DNA of 64,000 nucleotides from Tessaracoccus flavescens (GCF_001998865.1 NZ_CP019607.1:124001-188000), one strand, 5' to 3'. Numbered from the stretch's first letter, positions 1-11,526 are shown. Notes: generated by a model not told the origin, from the letters alone. Made by a program: numbers and translations.

Positions 1-237
1 GCGCTCGCCGAGTTCGCGGGCAGCCAGGTCGAGCTCACGCTCGAGCGCCTCGAGGTAGGTTCCTGGCGCGCGGTCGCCGACCTCGGTCATCGTGTAGGTG
101 TTGAAGTCGCAGTACCCGCACCGCACCCGGCAGAACGGCACGTGCACGTACATCGACAGGGGCGCCGTCGAGGCCCGGGCGTTCTCGGGCAGTGCGCCGT
201 CGAGGGGTGCGGGTTCGCCGTCGGGAAGTTGAGCCAC
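1..237 (-). CDS. hemW: HemW-like radical SAM protein, N-terminal part (gene runs off the window)
   Basis: The 79 visible codons begin at a GTG (235-237) and run off the left edge. They contain the segment YVHVPFCRVRCGYCDFNTYT, which holds the CxxxCxxC cluster-binding motif of radical SAM enzymes in the form typical of HemW (formerly annotated as oxygen-independent coproporphyrinogen III oxidase-like). HemW proteins are thought to be haem chaperones that deliver haem to membrane cytochromes. In actinobacteria hemW normally follows lepA; here lepA is on the same strand but about 7.5 kb upstream, with an ABC operon, hrpB and an IS in between. Confidence 0.9.
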   Translation of the reverse strand, partial: MAQLPDGEPAPLDGALPENARASTAPLSMYVHVPFCRVRCGYCDFNTYTMTEVGDRAPGTYLEALERELDLAARELGER

Positions 238-262
238 GCTGTCAGCTTAGGGTGAAACTCTG

Positions 263-297
263 TGGCACCCGTCCCCGCGAGGACCTGAATGGTGCCA
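263..297. promoter_or_regulatory. inverted repeat in the hemW / ABC-operon divergent region
   Basis: TGGCACC (263-269) is matched by GGTGCCA (291-297), giving 7-bp arms about 21 bp apart just before the solute-binding protein gene. It could be an operator for a sugar-responsive repressor or a leader hairpin. No regulator gene lies beside it, so this is only a candidate. Confidence 0.25.
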
Positions 298-307
298 GAG
301 TGCTCTC

Positions 308-1612
308 ATGCAGATTTCCCGACGCACCGTTTTCATCGCCGGCGGAAGCCTCGCCGCAGCCGCCACCCTTGCCGCCTGCGGGTCGAACAACCCGCTCGCC
401 TCCACGCCCCCGGCGTCGCCCGGCGGCTCGACCGGGCCGTCGGGCTCGGCACCCGCCTCGGACGTCACCCTCCAGCAGTGGTACCACGAGTACGGTGAGC
501 CGGGAGTGAAGGAGGCCGTTGAGAGGTACGCGGCCGCCTACACCGCCGCGAAGGTGGAGGTGAAGTGGACGCCGGGCGATTACGCCTCGATCCTCGCCGC
601 CCAGCTCCTCACCGCCAACGTGCCCGACGTGTTCGAGGTCGAGCAGGGCGGCTCGCTCGACATGATCCGCTCCGGACAGCTCGCCGACCTCACCGAACTC
701 ATCGCACCGGTCAAGGACCAGTTCAACCCCGCGGTGATGAAGCGGTTCACGTTCGAGGACAAGGTCCACGGCATCCCGCAGACGATCGACATGCAGCTGC
801 TCTACTACCGCCCCTCGCTGCTCCAGGCCGCCGGGGTCGAGCCTCCGACCACCTTCGACGCGCTCGTCGCGGCAGCCAACGCGGTCAAGACCTCCGACAT
901 CGGCGGCTTCTTCGCGGGCAACGACGGCGGCATCGGCGTGCTCGGCACGATCCTGATCTGGGCCTCGGGGAACGAACAGCTCACCGAGGACCGCAGCGCC
1001 GTCGCCTTCCTCAACGACAACTTCTACGCGGCCCTGACGGCCTACCGCGAGTTCTACACCTCGCCAGGGCTGCTCCAGGCCGCCTCCGCCGAGTGGTACG
1101 ACGGCGCGGCGTTCGTCAACGGCGAGGCGGCGATGCAGTGGGGCGGCCTGTGGTCGCTCCCCGACATTCAGAAGGCATGGGGCGACGACGTCGGCGTGCT
1201 GCCCTTCCCCGCGATCGGAAGCGGTGGACGTCCTGCCGTTCCGTTCGGGGCCTTCGGCGCCTGCGTCGCGGAGAAGGGCAAGAACGTCGAGGCATCGAAG
1301 GAGTTCGTGAAGTGGCTCTGGATCGACCAGGAGGAGTACCAGGTCGACTTCTCCAACTCCTACGGCACCCACATTCCGGCCAAGACGGCGCTCGTCGCCA
1401 AGGCCGACAAGCTCGCTGAGGGCCCGGGCAAGGACGCGGCCGACTTCGTCTCGGAGTATGGCTTCGCCAACGACATCATGTGGTCGGGCGCGATGGGCGA
1501 CGCCTACAACGCCGCCATCAGCAACGTGATCAAGGACGGCAAGGATCCGAAGGCGGAGTTCGCGGCCTTCGAGGAGACCGCGAAGGCCGAACTGGCCAAG
1601 CTCCAGGGCTGA
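308..1612 (+). CDS. carbohydrate ABC transporter solute-binding lipoprotein
   Basis: This 434-aa protein starts MQISRRTVFIAGG and has a twin-arginine pair (residues 5-6), a hydrophobic stretch and the lipobox LAAC with lipid-attachment Cys24, so it is probably exported by Tat and anchored to the outer face of the membrane. After a Pro/Ser/Gly linker the body matches family 1 extracellular solute-binding proteins, with VPDVFEVEQG near residue 105 and a C-terminal FVKWLW segment. It is the first gene of a three-gene operon with two permeases joined by ATGA overlaps. The substrate is probably a sugar or oligosaccharide, but nothing identifies which. No ATPase gene is nearby, so a shared MsiK-type ATPase is likely. 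Confidence 0.9.
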   Translation: MQISRRTVFIAGGSLAAAATLAACGSNNPLASTPPASPGGSTGPSGSAPASDVTLQQWYHEYGEPGVKEAVERYAAAYTAAKVEVKWTPGDYASILAAQLLTANVPDVFEVEQGGSLDMIRSGQLADLTELIAPVKDQFNPAVMKRFTFEDKVHGIPQTIDMQLLYYRPSLLQAAGVEPPTTFDALVAAANAVKTSDIGGFFAGNDGGIGVLGTILIWASGNEQLTEDRSAVAFLNDNFYAALTAYREFYTSPGLLQAASAEWYDGAAFVNGEAAMQWGGLWSLPDIQKAWGDDVGVLPFPAIGSGGRPAVPFGAFGACVAEKGKNVEASKEFVKWLWIDQEEYQVDFSNSYGTHIPAKTALVAKADKLAEGPGKDAADFVSEYGFANDIMWSGAMGDAYNAAISNVIKDGKDPKAEFAAFEETAKAELAKLQG

Positions 1613-2565
1613 TGACCGACGCCGCAGCCCCCGCGCAGCCCTCGCCGAGCCGGGGGCTGTGGCATCGCATCCGCGGACGACAGGGCCGGAACCTGTGGTT
1701 CGCGGCCTTCGTCGCCCCCTTCTTTCTCGGCCTGCTGATCTTCGTCTACGTGCCGATCGTGTGGAGCGCCTACCTCTCGTTCTTCGAGGCCCGCAACACG
1801 GTCACCCCGACGCGGTTCGTCGGCTGGGCGAACTACTCCTACCTCCTGCACGACCGCCTGTTCCTGAACTCGCTCGTGGTCTTCGTGGCCTTTGCGGCGT
1901 TCATCGTCCCCCTGACCTACGTCTGCTCGCTGGGGCTCGCCCTGCTGCTGGACAAGATCACGATCGGGAGGGCCTTCTTCCGCTCGGTGTTCTTCATCCC
2001 CACCGCGGTCAGCTACGTCATCGCCGCCATCATCTGGCGCTTCGGGTTCTTCAACGGGGCCCGCTTCGGCCTGATCAACTCGTTCCTGAGACAGTTCGGG
2101 ATCGACCCGGTGAACTGGCTCGGCGGAGGCAACAACCTGTACTGGATCGCGCTGGTGACGGCCCGACTCTGGCTGCAGGTCGGCTTCTACATGATCTTGT
2201 TCATCGCCGGCCTGAACAAGATCCCGGTCGAGACCTACGAGGCGGCCGCCCTCGACGGCGCGTCCGGGTGGCGGCTGCTGCGCTGGATCACGCTGCCGCA
2301 ACTGAAGGCGACCAGCGTTGCCGTGATCATGCTGCTGTTGATCAACGCCTTCCAGGCCTTCGACGAGTTCTACAACATGCTCGGCTCGATCGGCAGCTAC
2401 CCGCCGTACGGCAGGCCGCCGTTGGTGCACCTGTTCCTCGTCGCGCTCGGCGGCGGTCAGCAGGACCTGGGCGTCGGCGGGGCGGGCACCGTCATCCTCA
2501 CCTCGATCATCGTCGTGTTCGGCATCGTGCAGAACTGGGTCCTGAACCGGGGTGAGAAGGCATGA
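1612..2565 (+). CDS. carbohydrate ABC transporter permease (MalF/UgpA type)
   Basis: The start ATG at 1612 overlaps the stop of the binding-protein gene (ATGA), indicating translational coupling. The 317-aa product has about six transmembrane segments and the inner-membrane EAA loop, seen as ETYEAAALDGASGWRLLRWITLP, which contacts the ATPase. It is the first of the two dissimilar membrane subunits typical of family 1 sugar importers. An in-frame extension upstream of 1612 lies inside the previous gene and is not used. Confidence 0.92.
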   Translation: MTDAAAPAQPSPSRGLWHRIRGRQGRNLWFAAFVAPFFLGLLIFVYVPIVWSAYLSFFEARNTVTPTRFVGWANYSYLLHDRLFLNSLVVFVAFAAFIVPLTYVCSLGLALLLDKITIGRAFFRSVFFIPTAVSYVIAAIIWRFGFFNGARFGLINSFLRQFGIDPVNWLGGGNNLYWIALVTARLWLQVGFYMILFIAGLNKIPVETYEAAALDGASGWRLLRWITLPQLKATSVAVIMLLLINAFQAFDEFYNMLGSIGSYPPYGRPPLVHLFLVALGGGQQDLGVGGAGTVILTSIIVVFGIVQNWVLNRGEKA

Positions 2566-3386
2566 AGACCTCCCGCGTCGGACAGGCACTGCGCTACGGC
2601 GTCGCGGTCGCGCTCGCCATCGCCTTCCTGCTCCCGCTCTACGTCATCGTGCGCAACGCCTTCTCGACCAACGCCAACATCACCTCGGCGAAGTGGAACT
2701 GGCTTCCCGACCAGGTCAACCTGACAAATCTCCAGTCGCTGCTGGCCAATGACTCGATCGGCATCGGCCGCGCCATGCTCAATTCGGCCGTCATGGCGGG
2801 GCTGCAGACCGTCGGCACCGTCGTGGTCAGCCTGCTGGCCGGCTACGCGTTGGCCCGCTACGACAACCGCGTGTCGCGTGCGCTGCTCGCCTTGACCATC
2901 TTCACGCTGATGGTCCCCGCTGCGACGACGTTCGTCCCGATGTTCATCATCACCGCCCAACTTGGCTGGATCGACACCTTCCGCGGCCTCGTCATCCCCG
3001 GCATGTTCTCCGCGTTCGCCACCTATCTCTTCCGGCAGTTCTTCCTCGACTTCCCCACCGAACTCGAGGACGCCTCCCTGATCGACGGGTGCAACCCGTG
3101 GACCAGCTTCTGGCGGATCGTGGTCCCGAACTCGACCGGCATCGTGGCCGCGGTCGGCACGATCGTGCTGATCGGCTCGTGGAACGCGTTCCTGTGGCCG
3201 ACCCTGGTGGGGCGCGACGCGACGCGCACCGTCCAGGTTGCCCTCTCGCAGTTCATGACGAGCCAGGGCGTGCGCTACCCCGAACTGTTCATGGGCACGC
3301 TCGTGGCCGTGCTTCCGATGCTGTTCGTCTTCCTCTTCCTCCAGCGCTACCTCGTCCAGGGACTCACCACCTCCGGCCTGAGATGA
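2562..3386 (+). CDS. carbohydrate ABC transporter permease (MalG/UgpE type)
   Basis: The start overlaps the previous permease stop (ATGA at 2562). The 274-aa protein has six predicted membrane spans and an EAA loop (ELEDASLIDGCNPWTSFWRIVVP, near residue 170), in which EAAxxDG is replaced by DASLIDG. It is the partner of the upstream permease in a CUT1-type importer. The operon ends here; hrpB starts 21 bp downstream on the same strand and may be cotranscribed. Confidence 0.92.
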   Translation: MKTSRVGQALRYGVAVALAIAFLLPLYVIVRNAFSTNANITSAKWNWLPDQVNLTNLQSLLANDSIGIGRAMLNSAVMAGLQTVGTVVVSLLAGYALARYDNRVSRALLALTIFTLMVPAATTFVPMFIITAQLGWIDTFRGLVIPGMFSAFATYLFRQFFLDFPTELEDASLIDGCNPWTSFWRIVVPNSTGIVAAVGTIVLIGSWNAFLWPTLVGRDATRTVQVALSQFMTSQGVRYPELFMGTLVAVLPMLFVFLFLQRYLVQGLTTSGLR

Positions 3387-3407
3387 CGGCTCGGGCACAC
3401 TTGGCGG

Positions 3408-5888
3408 ATGCGTAGTCTCTCCGAGCTGGTCGACGACGGCTGTGACCTTCCGTTCGCTGCGGCGTCCGAGCCGTTACGCTCGGCGGTCGGTGAGCGACGG
3501 GTCGCGGTGGTCGAGGCGCCTCCCGGCACGGGGAAGACGACCCTTGCGCCGCCGATGGTGGCGGGCGTCGTCGAGGGGCGTGTCGTCGTCACCCAGCCCA
3601 GGCGGGTGGCCGCGAGGGCGGCGGCGAGGCGGCTCGCCCAGTTGACCGGCACCCGCATCGGTGACCTGGTGGGTTTCACGGTGCGCGGCGAGCGCAGGGT
3701 CAGTGACTCGACCAGGATCGAGATGGTCACGCCAGGCGTCCTACTGCGCAGGCTGCTGCGCGATCCCGGCCTCGACGGCGTGGGCGCGGTGATCCTCGAC
3801 GAGGTGCACGAGCGGGGCCTCGACACCGATCTGCTGGTCGGCCTGCTCGGCGAGGTGCGCGAACTGCGCGACGACCTTGCAGTTGTCGCCATGTCGGCCA
3901 CGGCGGACTCGGCGGGCCTCTCACGTCTGCTCGGCACAGACACGCCGGCCCCGGTCGTCGGGGTGCCCGCGGTGCTGCACAGGCTCGAGGAGCAGTTCGC
4001 CCCCGGGCCGCTGCCCACCGACGCGCGGGGCGTGAGCCGCGACTTCCTCTCCCACGTCGCCGACACCACCGTCCGGGCCTTCTCCGAGCGACCTGACGAC
4101 GGTGACGTGCTCGTCTTCCTGCCCGGTGTGCGCGAGGTGCGCATCGTCGCGGAGACGGTGGCGTCACGGGTGGACGCGGAGGTGCTCGAACTGCACGGAC
4201 AGGTCGGGTCGCGCGAGCAGGACAGGGCCATCTCGGGCAGGCGCCCCGGCGATCGACCGCGCGTGGTCGTGTCCACGAACCTGGCGGAGTCGTCCGTGAC
4301 CGTGGACGGCGTGCGGGTGGTGGTCGACGCCGGACTGTCCCGCGAACCGCGGCGCGACGCCTCCCGCGGGATGTCTGGGCTGGTGACCGTGCGCTGCGCC
4401 AGGTCGTCGGCCGACCAGCGCGCCGGTCGTGCCGCACGCCAGGGGCCAGGTGTCGTGTGGCGCTGCTACGACCGCGAGACGTACTCGGGGCTGCGGCCGC
4501 AGGTCACTCCGGAGGGCCAGACGGCGGACCTGACGTCGGCGCTGCTCACCCTCGCCACCTGGGGCGCGCCCCGCGGTGAAGGGCTCGCTCTTCCCTCTCC
4601 GCTCCCCGCGGCCTCCGTGCTCGAGGACGAACAGGTCCTGCGTAGCCTCGAGGCCGTCGACGAGCAGGGGCGGGTGACCTCGCACGGTCGTGAGCTTGCG
4701 GAGATCCCCGCCTCGCCGAGGTGGGCGCGTGCGCTGCTGGACGCCGCACCGCTGGTGGGATCACGGCTCGCCGCCGAGGTGGTCGCCGCCGTCGAGCTCG
4801 GGGTCGCAGGCGACGTGGCCCAGGAGCTGGGCTCACTGCGGCGCGGATCGTCCCCGGAGACTGGTCGCTGGCGGGCCGAGGCCGACCGGCTGGCCCGCCT
4901 CGTCGCCGATAGTGCCGGTTCGGGGGGCTCGGCCGCCACCGTCATCGCGCTCGCCTTCCCGGAGCGCGTGGCCCGCCGGGTCGGCGACGTCTATCTGCTC
5001 GGGTCCGGCACACGGGCGGCGGCGCCGCCCACGCTGGCCGGCCACGAGTGGCTTGCGGTCGCGGAGGTCACCCGGGCCTCTGGTGCCAGCGCGGCAGGCA
5101 CGGGCGCCGTCATCCGCTCGGGGGCGCCTGCAGACGAATCGACCGCGCGCCTGGTTCTCCCCGCCACCCAGGAGGTGCGCGGGGAGCTGGTCGACGGTCG
5201 CCTTCGCGCGCGACGCGTCTCGGCGTTGGGCGCCGTCGAGTTGAGCTCGACCCCGGTCCCCGCCCGTGAGCTCGGATCGGACGCCGTCTTCGACGTGCTG
5301 CGCACGAAGGGCCTCGAGGTCATCGGCTGGAGCGGGTCGGCCGATGCCCTACGGCGAAGGCTCGCCCTGCTGCACCGCGTCATAGGGCCGCCGTGGCCGG
5401 ACGTCGGTGACGATGCGCTGCTGATGCGGCTCGCCGAGTGGCTCGGCCCGGAGGTGGAGGGCGCCGCCCAGAGCGGTCGCCTGGCAGGGATCGACCTCAC
5501 CGCTCCCCTGCGAAGACTGCTGCCCTGGCCGGAGGCCGGTCGGCTCGATGAGCTCGCACCGGAGCGTCTGGAGGTGCCGAGCGGGTCGCGGATCCGGCTC
5601 GACTACCCGGCCCACGACGAGGCCGGGCCGGTGGTCGTGGCGGTGAAGCTGCAGGAGTGTTTCGGGTTGGCAGCCACCCCGAGGCTGGCCGACGGGAGGG
5701 CAGAGGTGGTGTTTCACCTGCTGTCGCCTGCGGGGAGGCCGCTGGCGATCACGGGCGATCTCGCCTCGTTCTGGTCGGGGCTGTACACGCAGGTGCGCGC
5801 CGAGATGCGGGGCAGGTACCCCCGTCATCCGTGGCCGGAGGATCCGTGGACCGCTCCGGCGACGGCGAGGACGAACCGCAGGCGCTAG
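3408..5888 (+). CDS. hrpB: ATP-dependent helicase HrpB
   Basis: This 826-aa DExH-box helicase shows Walker A APPGTGKTT (residues 38-45), the DEVH box near residue 132, the SAT motif in AMSATAD, and motif VI in DQRAGRAAR. The C-terminal region matches the HrpB-specific domain, and the length is normal for the family. Its cellular role is poorly defined, probably RNA or nucleic-acid remodelling. The stop codon TAG (5886-5888) lies within a CTAG that forms one copy of the target duplication of the IS inserted directly downstream, yet the protein appears complete. Confidence 0.93.
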   Translation: MRSLSELVDDGCDLPFAAASEPLRSAVGERRVAVVEAPPGTGKTTLAPPMVAGVVEGRVVVTQPRRVAARAAARRLAQLTGTRIGDLVGFTVRGERRVSDSTRIEMVTPGVLLRRLLRDPGLDGVGAVILDEVHERGLDTDLLVGLLGEVRELRDDLAVVAMSATADSAGLSRLLGTDTPAPVVGVPAVLHRLEEQFAPGPLPTDARGVSRDFLSHVADTTVRAFSERPDDGDVLVFLPGVREVRIVAETVASRVDAEVLELHGQVGSREQDRAISGRRPGDRPRVVVSTNLAESSVTVDGVRVVVDAGLSREPRRDASRGMSGLVTVRCARSSADQRAGRAARQGPGVVWRCYDRETYSGLRPQVTPEGQTADLTSALLTLATWGAPRGEGLALPSPLPAASVLEDEQVLRSLEAVDEQGRVTSHGRELAEIPASPRWARALLDAAPLVGSRLAAEVVAAVELGVAGDVAQELGSLRRGSSPETGRWRAEADRLARLVADSAGSGGSAATVIALAFPERVARRVGDVYLLGSGTRAAAPPTLAGHEWLAVAEVTRASGASAAGTGAVIRSGAPADESTARLVLPATQEVRGELVDGRLRARRVSALGAVELSSTPVPARELGSDAVFDVLRTKGLEVIGWSGSADALRRRLALLHRVIGPPWPDVGDDALLMRLAEWLGPEVEGAAQSGRLAGIDLTAPLRRLLPWPEAGRLDELAPERLEVPSGSRIRLDYPAHDEAGPVVVAVKLQECFGLAATPRLADGRAEVVFHLLSPAGRPLAITGDLASFWSGLYTQVRAEMRGRYPRHPWPEDPWTAPATARTNRRR

Positions 5889-7778
5889 GACGGTGCTGAA
5901 TAACCCGCGCGTCGCGGGGTGCTGATCGGGGTGGGCTTGCGATCCTTGTTTCATGCAGGGTGAGGCTGATCGGCAGCGGGAGCTGTTGGACGTGGAGGCG
6001 TTGGCGGGACATCTGTTGGTGCCGGGGAGCGTGTTCGCGTTCCTGGCCGAGCACCGGTTGCGGTTGTTCCCGCCGGAGCTGTTCGCCGACCTGTTTCCCT
6101 CGGGGCGGGGTCGGCCCTCGATCCCGCCAGAGGTCATCGCCTCGGTGCTGGTGCTGCAGTCCTTGTACGGGCACTCTGACAGGGAAGCGGTCGAGGCGCT
6201 CACGTTCGACCTGCGCTGGAAGGCCGCGTGCGGGTACGCGGTCGACGGGGCCGGGTTCCACCCTTCGACGTTGACGTACTGGCGTAAGCGGCTGGCCGCC
6301 AGCCAACGTCCGGACCGGATCTTCGAGGCGGTCCGCGAGGTCGTCATGGCTACCGGTGTCCTGTCGGGCAAGACGCGGCGGGCGTTGGACTCCACGGTGC
6401 TCGACGACGCGGTCGCCCGGCAGGACACGGTCACCCAGCTGATCGCCTCGATCCGCCGGGTCGGCCGCGACGTGCCGGGCGCGCACGCACTGGTGGTCCA
6501 GGAGTGCACCCGGTTGGCCGAGGTCACCGGCGGTGACTACACGGTCGCTGGCAAGCCGCGGATCGCCTGGGAGGACGAGGCCGCCCGGACCGAGCTGGTG
6601 AGCGCACTGGTGGGCGACGCCCTGGCCCTGCTGGCCGCTCTCGACGCCGCCCACCACGACGAGCACGGCGACCCGGACGGCCTGGCGCTGCTGTCCGAGG
6701 CGGGTGGGAAACCGGCCGAGGCCCTCGCGCTGCTGGCGTTGGTCGCCGGGCAGGACGTCGAGCCGGCGGAGGGTTCCGACGGCACCGACGGGCGGTGGCG
6801 CATCGCCCGCAAGACCGCGCCGGACCGGATGATCTCCACCGTCGACCCCGATGCCCGGCACGCGCACAAGACCCGCGAACGGCGTCAGGACGGGTTCAAG
6901 GCCCATGTCGTCGTCGAGCCGGACACCGGGCTGATGACGATGGTGAAGCTGACGAAGACCAACGGGGCCGAGCACTCCGACGCCGCGGTGGGTGCCGACC
7001 TGGTCACCACCGACTCCACCCTCACCGCCACCCCTGACGCGCCGGTGCAGGTGCTCGGCGACTCCGCCTACGCCTCCGGTGACATGCTGGCCACGCTCGA
7101 TGCCCGCAAGTGGGAACCGGTCCTCAAACCCTGGCCGCTGCGGCCGGCTGTCGAGGGCGGGTTCACCCTGGACGACTTCATCCACGACCCGGTCGCCGGG
7201 ACGTTGACCTGCCCGGCCGGGCTCACCCGCGGCGTCAGTGCCAAGGGCAAGGTGACCTTCGGCGCCGCGTGCGCCGGCTGTCCGCTGCGGCAGCGGTGCA
7301 CCACCGCCGAACGTGGCCGCAAGGTCACCCTGGGTGAGCACCACCAGCTCCAACGACAGCACCGCGAACGAGCCACCGACCCGGACTTCCAGGCCGTCTA
7401 CCGACGGCACCGGCCGATGGTCGAACGCTCCATCGCCTGGCTCACGCGCGGAGCACGCCGCGTGCCCTACCGGGGCGTGGCCAAGAACGACGCCTGGCTG
7501 CACCACCGCGCCGCCGGTCTCAACCTGCGACGCCTCCTCAACCTCGGGCTCACCGTCCAGGACGGGACCTGGGCCATCGCCTGAGGGTGGGACCGGGGGC
7601 CGCTGGGCCCTTGCCACGCCGCCCCGATCGAGCGCAGGATGGCCTCAGGCGGGCGGAACGACCCCGACTGTCGCACCCCAGGGTGCTGACCTCACTGCCG
7701 CAAAGACGGCCTTGGCGTCGCTCCGCCCGCCCCCCTCACGCCATACCCGCCTCAGATCACACCTTGTTCAGCGCCCTC
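5889..7778 (+). mobile_element. IS1182-family insertion sequence, complete
   Basis: The element is 1,890 bp and bounded by imperfect terminal inverted repeats: GACGGTGCTGAATAA (5889-5903) and, reverse-complemented, GAGGGCGCTGAACAA (7764-7778), 12 of 15 identical. It is flanked by CTAG on both sides (5885-5888 and 7779-7782), best read as a 4-bp target duplication. It carries one transposase gene. Without it, the hrpB stop (TAG) and the convergent lepA stop (CTA on the plus strand) would be 2 bp apart. Confidence 0.88.
5953..7584 (+). CDS. IS1182 family transposase
   Basis: The 543-aa protein has an N-terminal DUF772-type DNA-binding region (IPPEVIASVLVLQSLYGHSD near residue 57) followed by a DDE nuclease fold. 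Catalytic candidates are the Asp in RALDSTVLDDAV, the Asp in LGDSAYASGD and the Glu in VERSIAWLTR near the C-terminus. A Cys-rich patch (CAGCPLRQRC) sits before the last catalytic block, as is usual in this family. The reading frame is intact, so the element may be active. Confidence 0.93.
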   Translation: MQGEADRQRELLDVEALAGHLLVPGSVFAFLAEHRLRLFPPELFADLFPSGRGRPSIPPEVIASVLVLQSLYGHSDREAVEALTFDLRWKAACGYAVDGAGFHPSTLTYWRKRLAASQRPDRIFEAVREVVMATGVLSGKTRRALDSTVLDDAVARQDTVTQLIASIRRVGRDVPGAHALVVQECTRLAEVTGGDYTVAGKPRIAWEDEAARTELVSALVGDALALLAALDAAHHDEHGDPDGLALLSEAGGKPAEALALLALVAGQDVEPAEGSDGTDGRWRIARKTAPDRMISTVDPDARHAHKTRERRQDGFKAHVVVEPDTGLMTMVKLTKTNGAEHSDAAVGADLVTTDSTLTATPDAPVQVLGDSAYASGDMLATLDARKWEPVLKPWPLRPAVEGGFTLDDFIHDPVAGTLTCPAGLTRGVSAKGKVTFGAACAGCPLRQRCTTAERGRKVTLGEHHQLQRQHRERATDPDFQAVYRRHRPMVERSIAWLTRGARRVPYRGVAKNDAWLHHRAAGLNLRRLLNLGLTVQDGTWAIA

Positions 7779-7784
7779 CTAGGG

Positions 7785-9614
<1,830 letters not shown>

Positions 9615-9716
9615 CGATATCCTCGTCAGGGTTCAGGGGACAGACAAGTCTCTCACGGATTGAGCAGGGCGGCGAACCGTCGACCCGCGGGGTGATTCGT
9701 GGTACCTCACTGTCAA

Positions 9717-11122
9717 GTCCCCGCGAAATGGTAGGCCTTACCTCAGATATTTTTCCCCGCGAAAACAAGGGTTAGCTGGCCCGGGTTTTGAGGCCGGCGG
9801 GGTCGGGTGCCTTCCATGCGATGTGTTGTTCGAGACGGGCTGTCTTTCGGCCTGCGAGTCGGGTGAGCTCCTGTTGGATCTCGGTGATGCGTCGTTGCAT
9901 TGCGACGGGTTTGAGGGTGGCCTTGTAGGCGGCTAGTTCTGTTTCCTGGGCGGGGTTGAGGACCCCGGCGGCCAGGAGCCTCTGGTAGGGGGAGCGTGGC
10001 TTGTCGTAGAGGCGTTTGCGGCGCCCTACGGTGTCGGTGGCCCAGCCTTCGGGTTTCTTCGTGGGGGTGAAGAAGTTGAGCCGGTCGTTGACCAGCGGCC
10101 ATAGCTGGTTGAGTAACGCGAGTTCGGTGGCGGTGTCGTAGCGGTGGTAGAAGCCGTAGCGGCGCACGAGGTGGTTGTTCTTCGATTCGATGGTGGCTTG
10201 ATCGTTTTTCTTGTAAGGCCGCGACCGGGTGAAGAACACCTCTCGTTGGCCGGCCCAGCCGATCAGGTCGTGGTTGATGAACTCCGAGCCGTTGTCACAA
10301 TCGATCCCGGTGACCGCGAACGGGACCTGGGCGATGAAGTGGTCGAACGCGGTCCGGATGTGGAGGTGGGCGTTGTTGCGGATGGAGTAGGTGAAGCTCC
10401 AGCCGGTGTGCATGTCGGTGAAGTTCACGCTGCGGGCGAACTCGCCCTTCAGCGTGGGGCCGCAGTGGGCCACGGTGTCGACTTCGAAGAACCCGGGTTC
10501 GGCTTCGACCTCGTCACCGGCTTTACGCACGGTGATCGAGTTTCGTAGCAGGCTGCCGGGCTTGGTGGCGGTCTTTCCTCGGATCGGGTCCTTCGCCCGC
10601 GCCGGTGCGAGGTACCGGTCGATCGTGGCCGCCGACATCGATTCCAGCTCGGCCCTGACCTCGGCGCTGTAACGGTCCTGGCTAGGCACCAGTTCGCCTT
10701 CGGCTTCCATCGCATCGATCAGATCGCTCATGGATGCGGCGAGGTACTGCCCGCAACTGCCCCCCGAGGCCGCCCATACCCGCTGCAGGATCAGCCTGGC
10801 GTCGTAGGAGTACTTACACGCCTTGGTCTTGCGCCGATCGATCACCGCGACCGTCGCGGTGGCCCGTCCCGGGGCCTGTTTCAACCGGGCCACCAACTGC
10901 TGGCGGGCATGGTCACGGTTCCAGCCGGTGATCTCGACCACGTGGTCGAGGATCTGGGACTTGCCCTTCTTCGGGGCCGCGGCATAGGCCTTGGCGTACT
11001 TCTTCGTGATCTCGACTCGGGCTGCCATCGACAGCTTCTCTCCAACCTCCACACCCCATCGTGGCCGGTCACTGTTTCCCGGGGAAAAGTATGTGAGGTA
11101 CGGCCCCTTCGTTCGCGGGGAC
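9717..11122 (-). mobile_element. insertion sequence with integrase-type DDE transposase
   Basis: The element is about 1,406 bp. Its ends are long imperfect inverted repeats: the left end begins GTCCCCGCGAAA (9717) and the right end, reverse-complemented from 11122, begins GTCCCCGCGAAC. Both continue with TACCTCA and TTTTCCCCG blocks at matching distances, over roughly 47 bp. No clear target duplication is visible (left flank TGTCAA, right flank TATGTA). It occupies the divergent intergenic region between lepA and rpsT. Confidence 0.82.
9772..11028 (-). CDS. DDE transposase with integrase core (rve) domain
   Basis: The 418-aa product (ATG at 11028; an in-frame GTG at 11052 is an alternative start) has an N-terminal helical DNA-binding region and an integrase catalytic core. 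Catalytic acidic residues are visible as FEVDTVAHCG, TGIDCDNGSEF and QATIESKNNHL, giving a DDE triad. The family is the one annotated as integrase-catalytic-domain or ISNCY-type transposase in actinobacteria; I cannot assign a precise IS family. The frame is intact. Confidence 0.88.
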   Translation of the reverse strand: MAARVEITKKYAKAYAAAPKKGKSQILDHVVEITGWNRDHARQQLVARLKQAPGRATATVAVIDRRKTKACKYSYDARLILQRVWAASGGSCGQYLAASMSDLIDAMEAEGELVPSQDRYSAEVRAELESMSAATIDRYLAPARAKDPIRGKTATKPGSLLRNSITVRKAGDEVEAEPGFFEVDTVAHCGPTLKGEFARSVNFTDMHTGWSFTYSIRNNAHLHIRTAFDHFIAQVPFAVTGIDCDNGSEFINHDLIGWAGQREVFFTRSRPYKKNDQATIESKNNHLVRRYGFYHRYDTATELALLNQLWPLVNDRLNFFTPTKKPEGWATDTVGRRKRLYDKPRSPYQRLLAAGVLNPAQETELAAYKATLKPVAMQRRITEIQQELTRLAGRKTARLEQHIAWKAPDPAGLKTRAS

Positions 11123-11235
11123 TATGTATGAGTGTCGTCGTGATTTGGTGGCACGGAGCTGGCTCAGGTAAGGTTGATCGTCGCGTGCAAACGCATGACC
11201 GAGTCAACACACTTTGAGTAAAAGAGGCTTGCCCA

Positions 11236-11496
11236 GTGGCGAACATCAAGTCCCAGAAGAAGCGCATCAAGACCAACGAGATCGCGCGCCAGCGTAACAA
11301 GGCCGTCAAGTCGAGCCTTCGTACCCACGTCCGCGCCGTCCGCACCGCTGTCGCCGAGGGCGACAACGCCAAGGCCGCCGAGCTGGCCCAGGTCGCCAAC
11401 CGCGCTCTGGACAAGGCTGTGAGCAAGGGCGTCATCCACAAGAACCAGGCCGCCAACCGCAAGTCGGCCATCTCCTCCTCCGTCGCGGCTCTCTGA
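11236..11496 (+). CDS. rpsT: 30S ribosomal protein bS20
   Basis: The 86-aa product starts at GTG (11236) and reads [20 protein letters not shown], the characteristic basic N-terminus of bS20, with the family-typical Ala/Lys-rich helices throughout. It binds 16S rRNA during early 30S assembly. It is divergent from lepA, as in other actinobacteria, but an IS now separates the two. Only 113 bp remain between the IS end and the start codon, so the promoter is either within that stretch or in the element. Confidence 0.97.
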   Translation: MANIKSQKKRIKTNEIARQRNKAVKSSLRTHVRAVRTAVAEGDNAKAAELAQVANRALDKAVSKGVIHKNQAANRKSAISSSVAAL

Positions 11497-11526
11497 GCCT
11501 GCTGACGAGGTAGCTGCACCTTCAAG

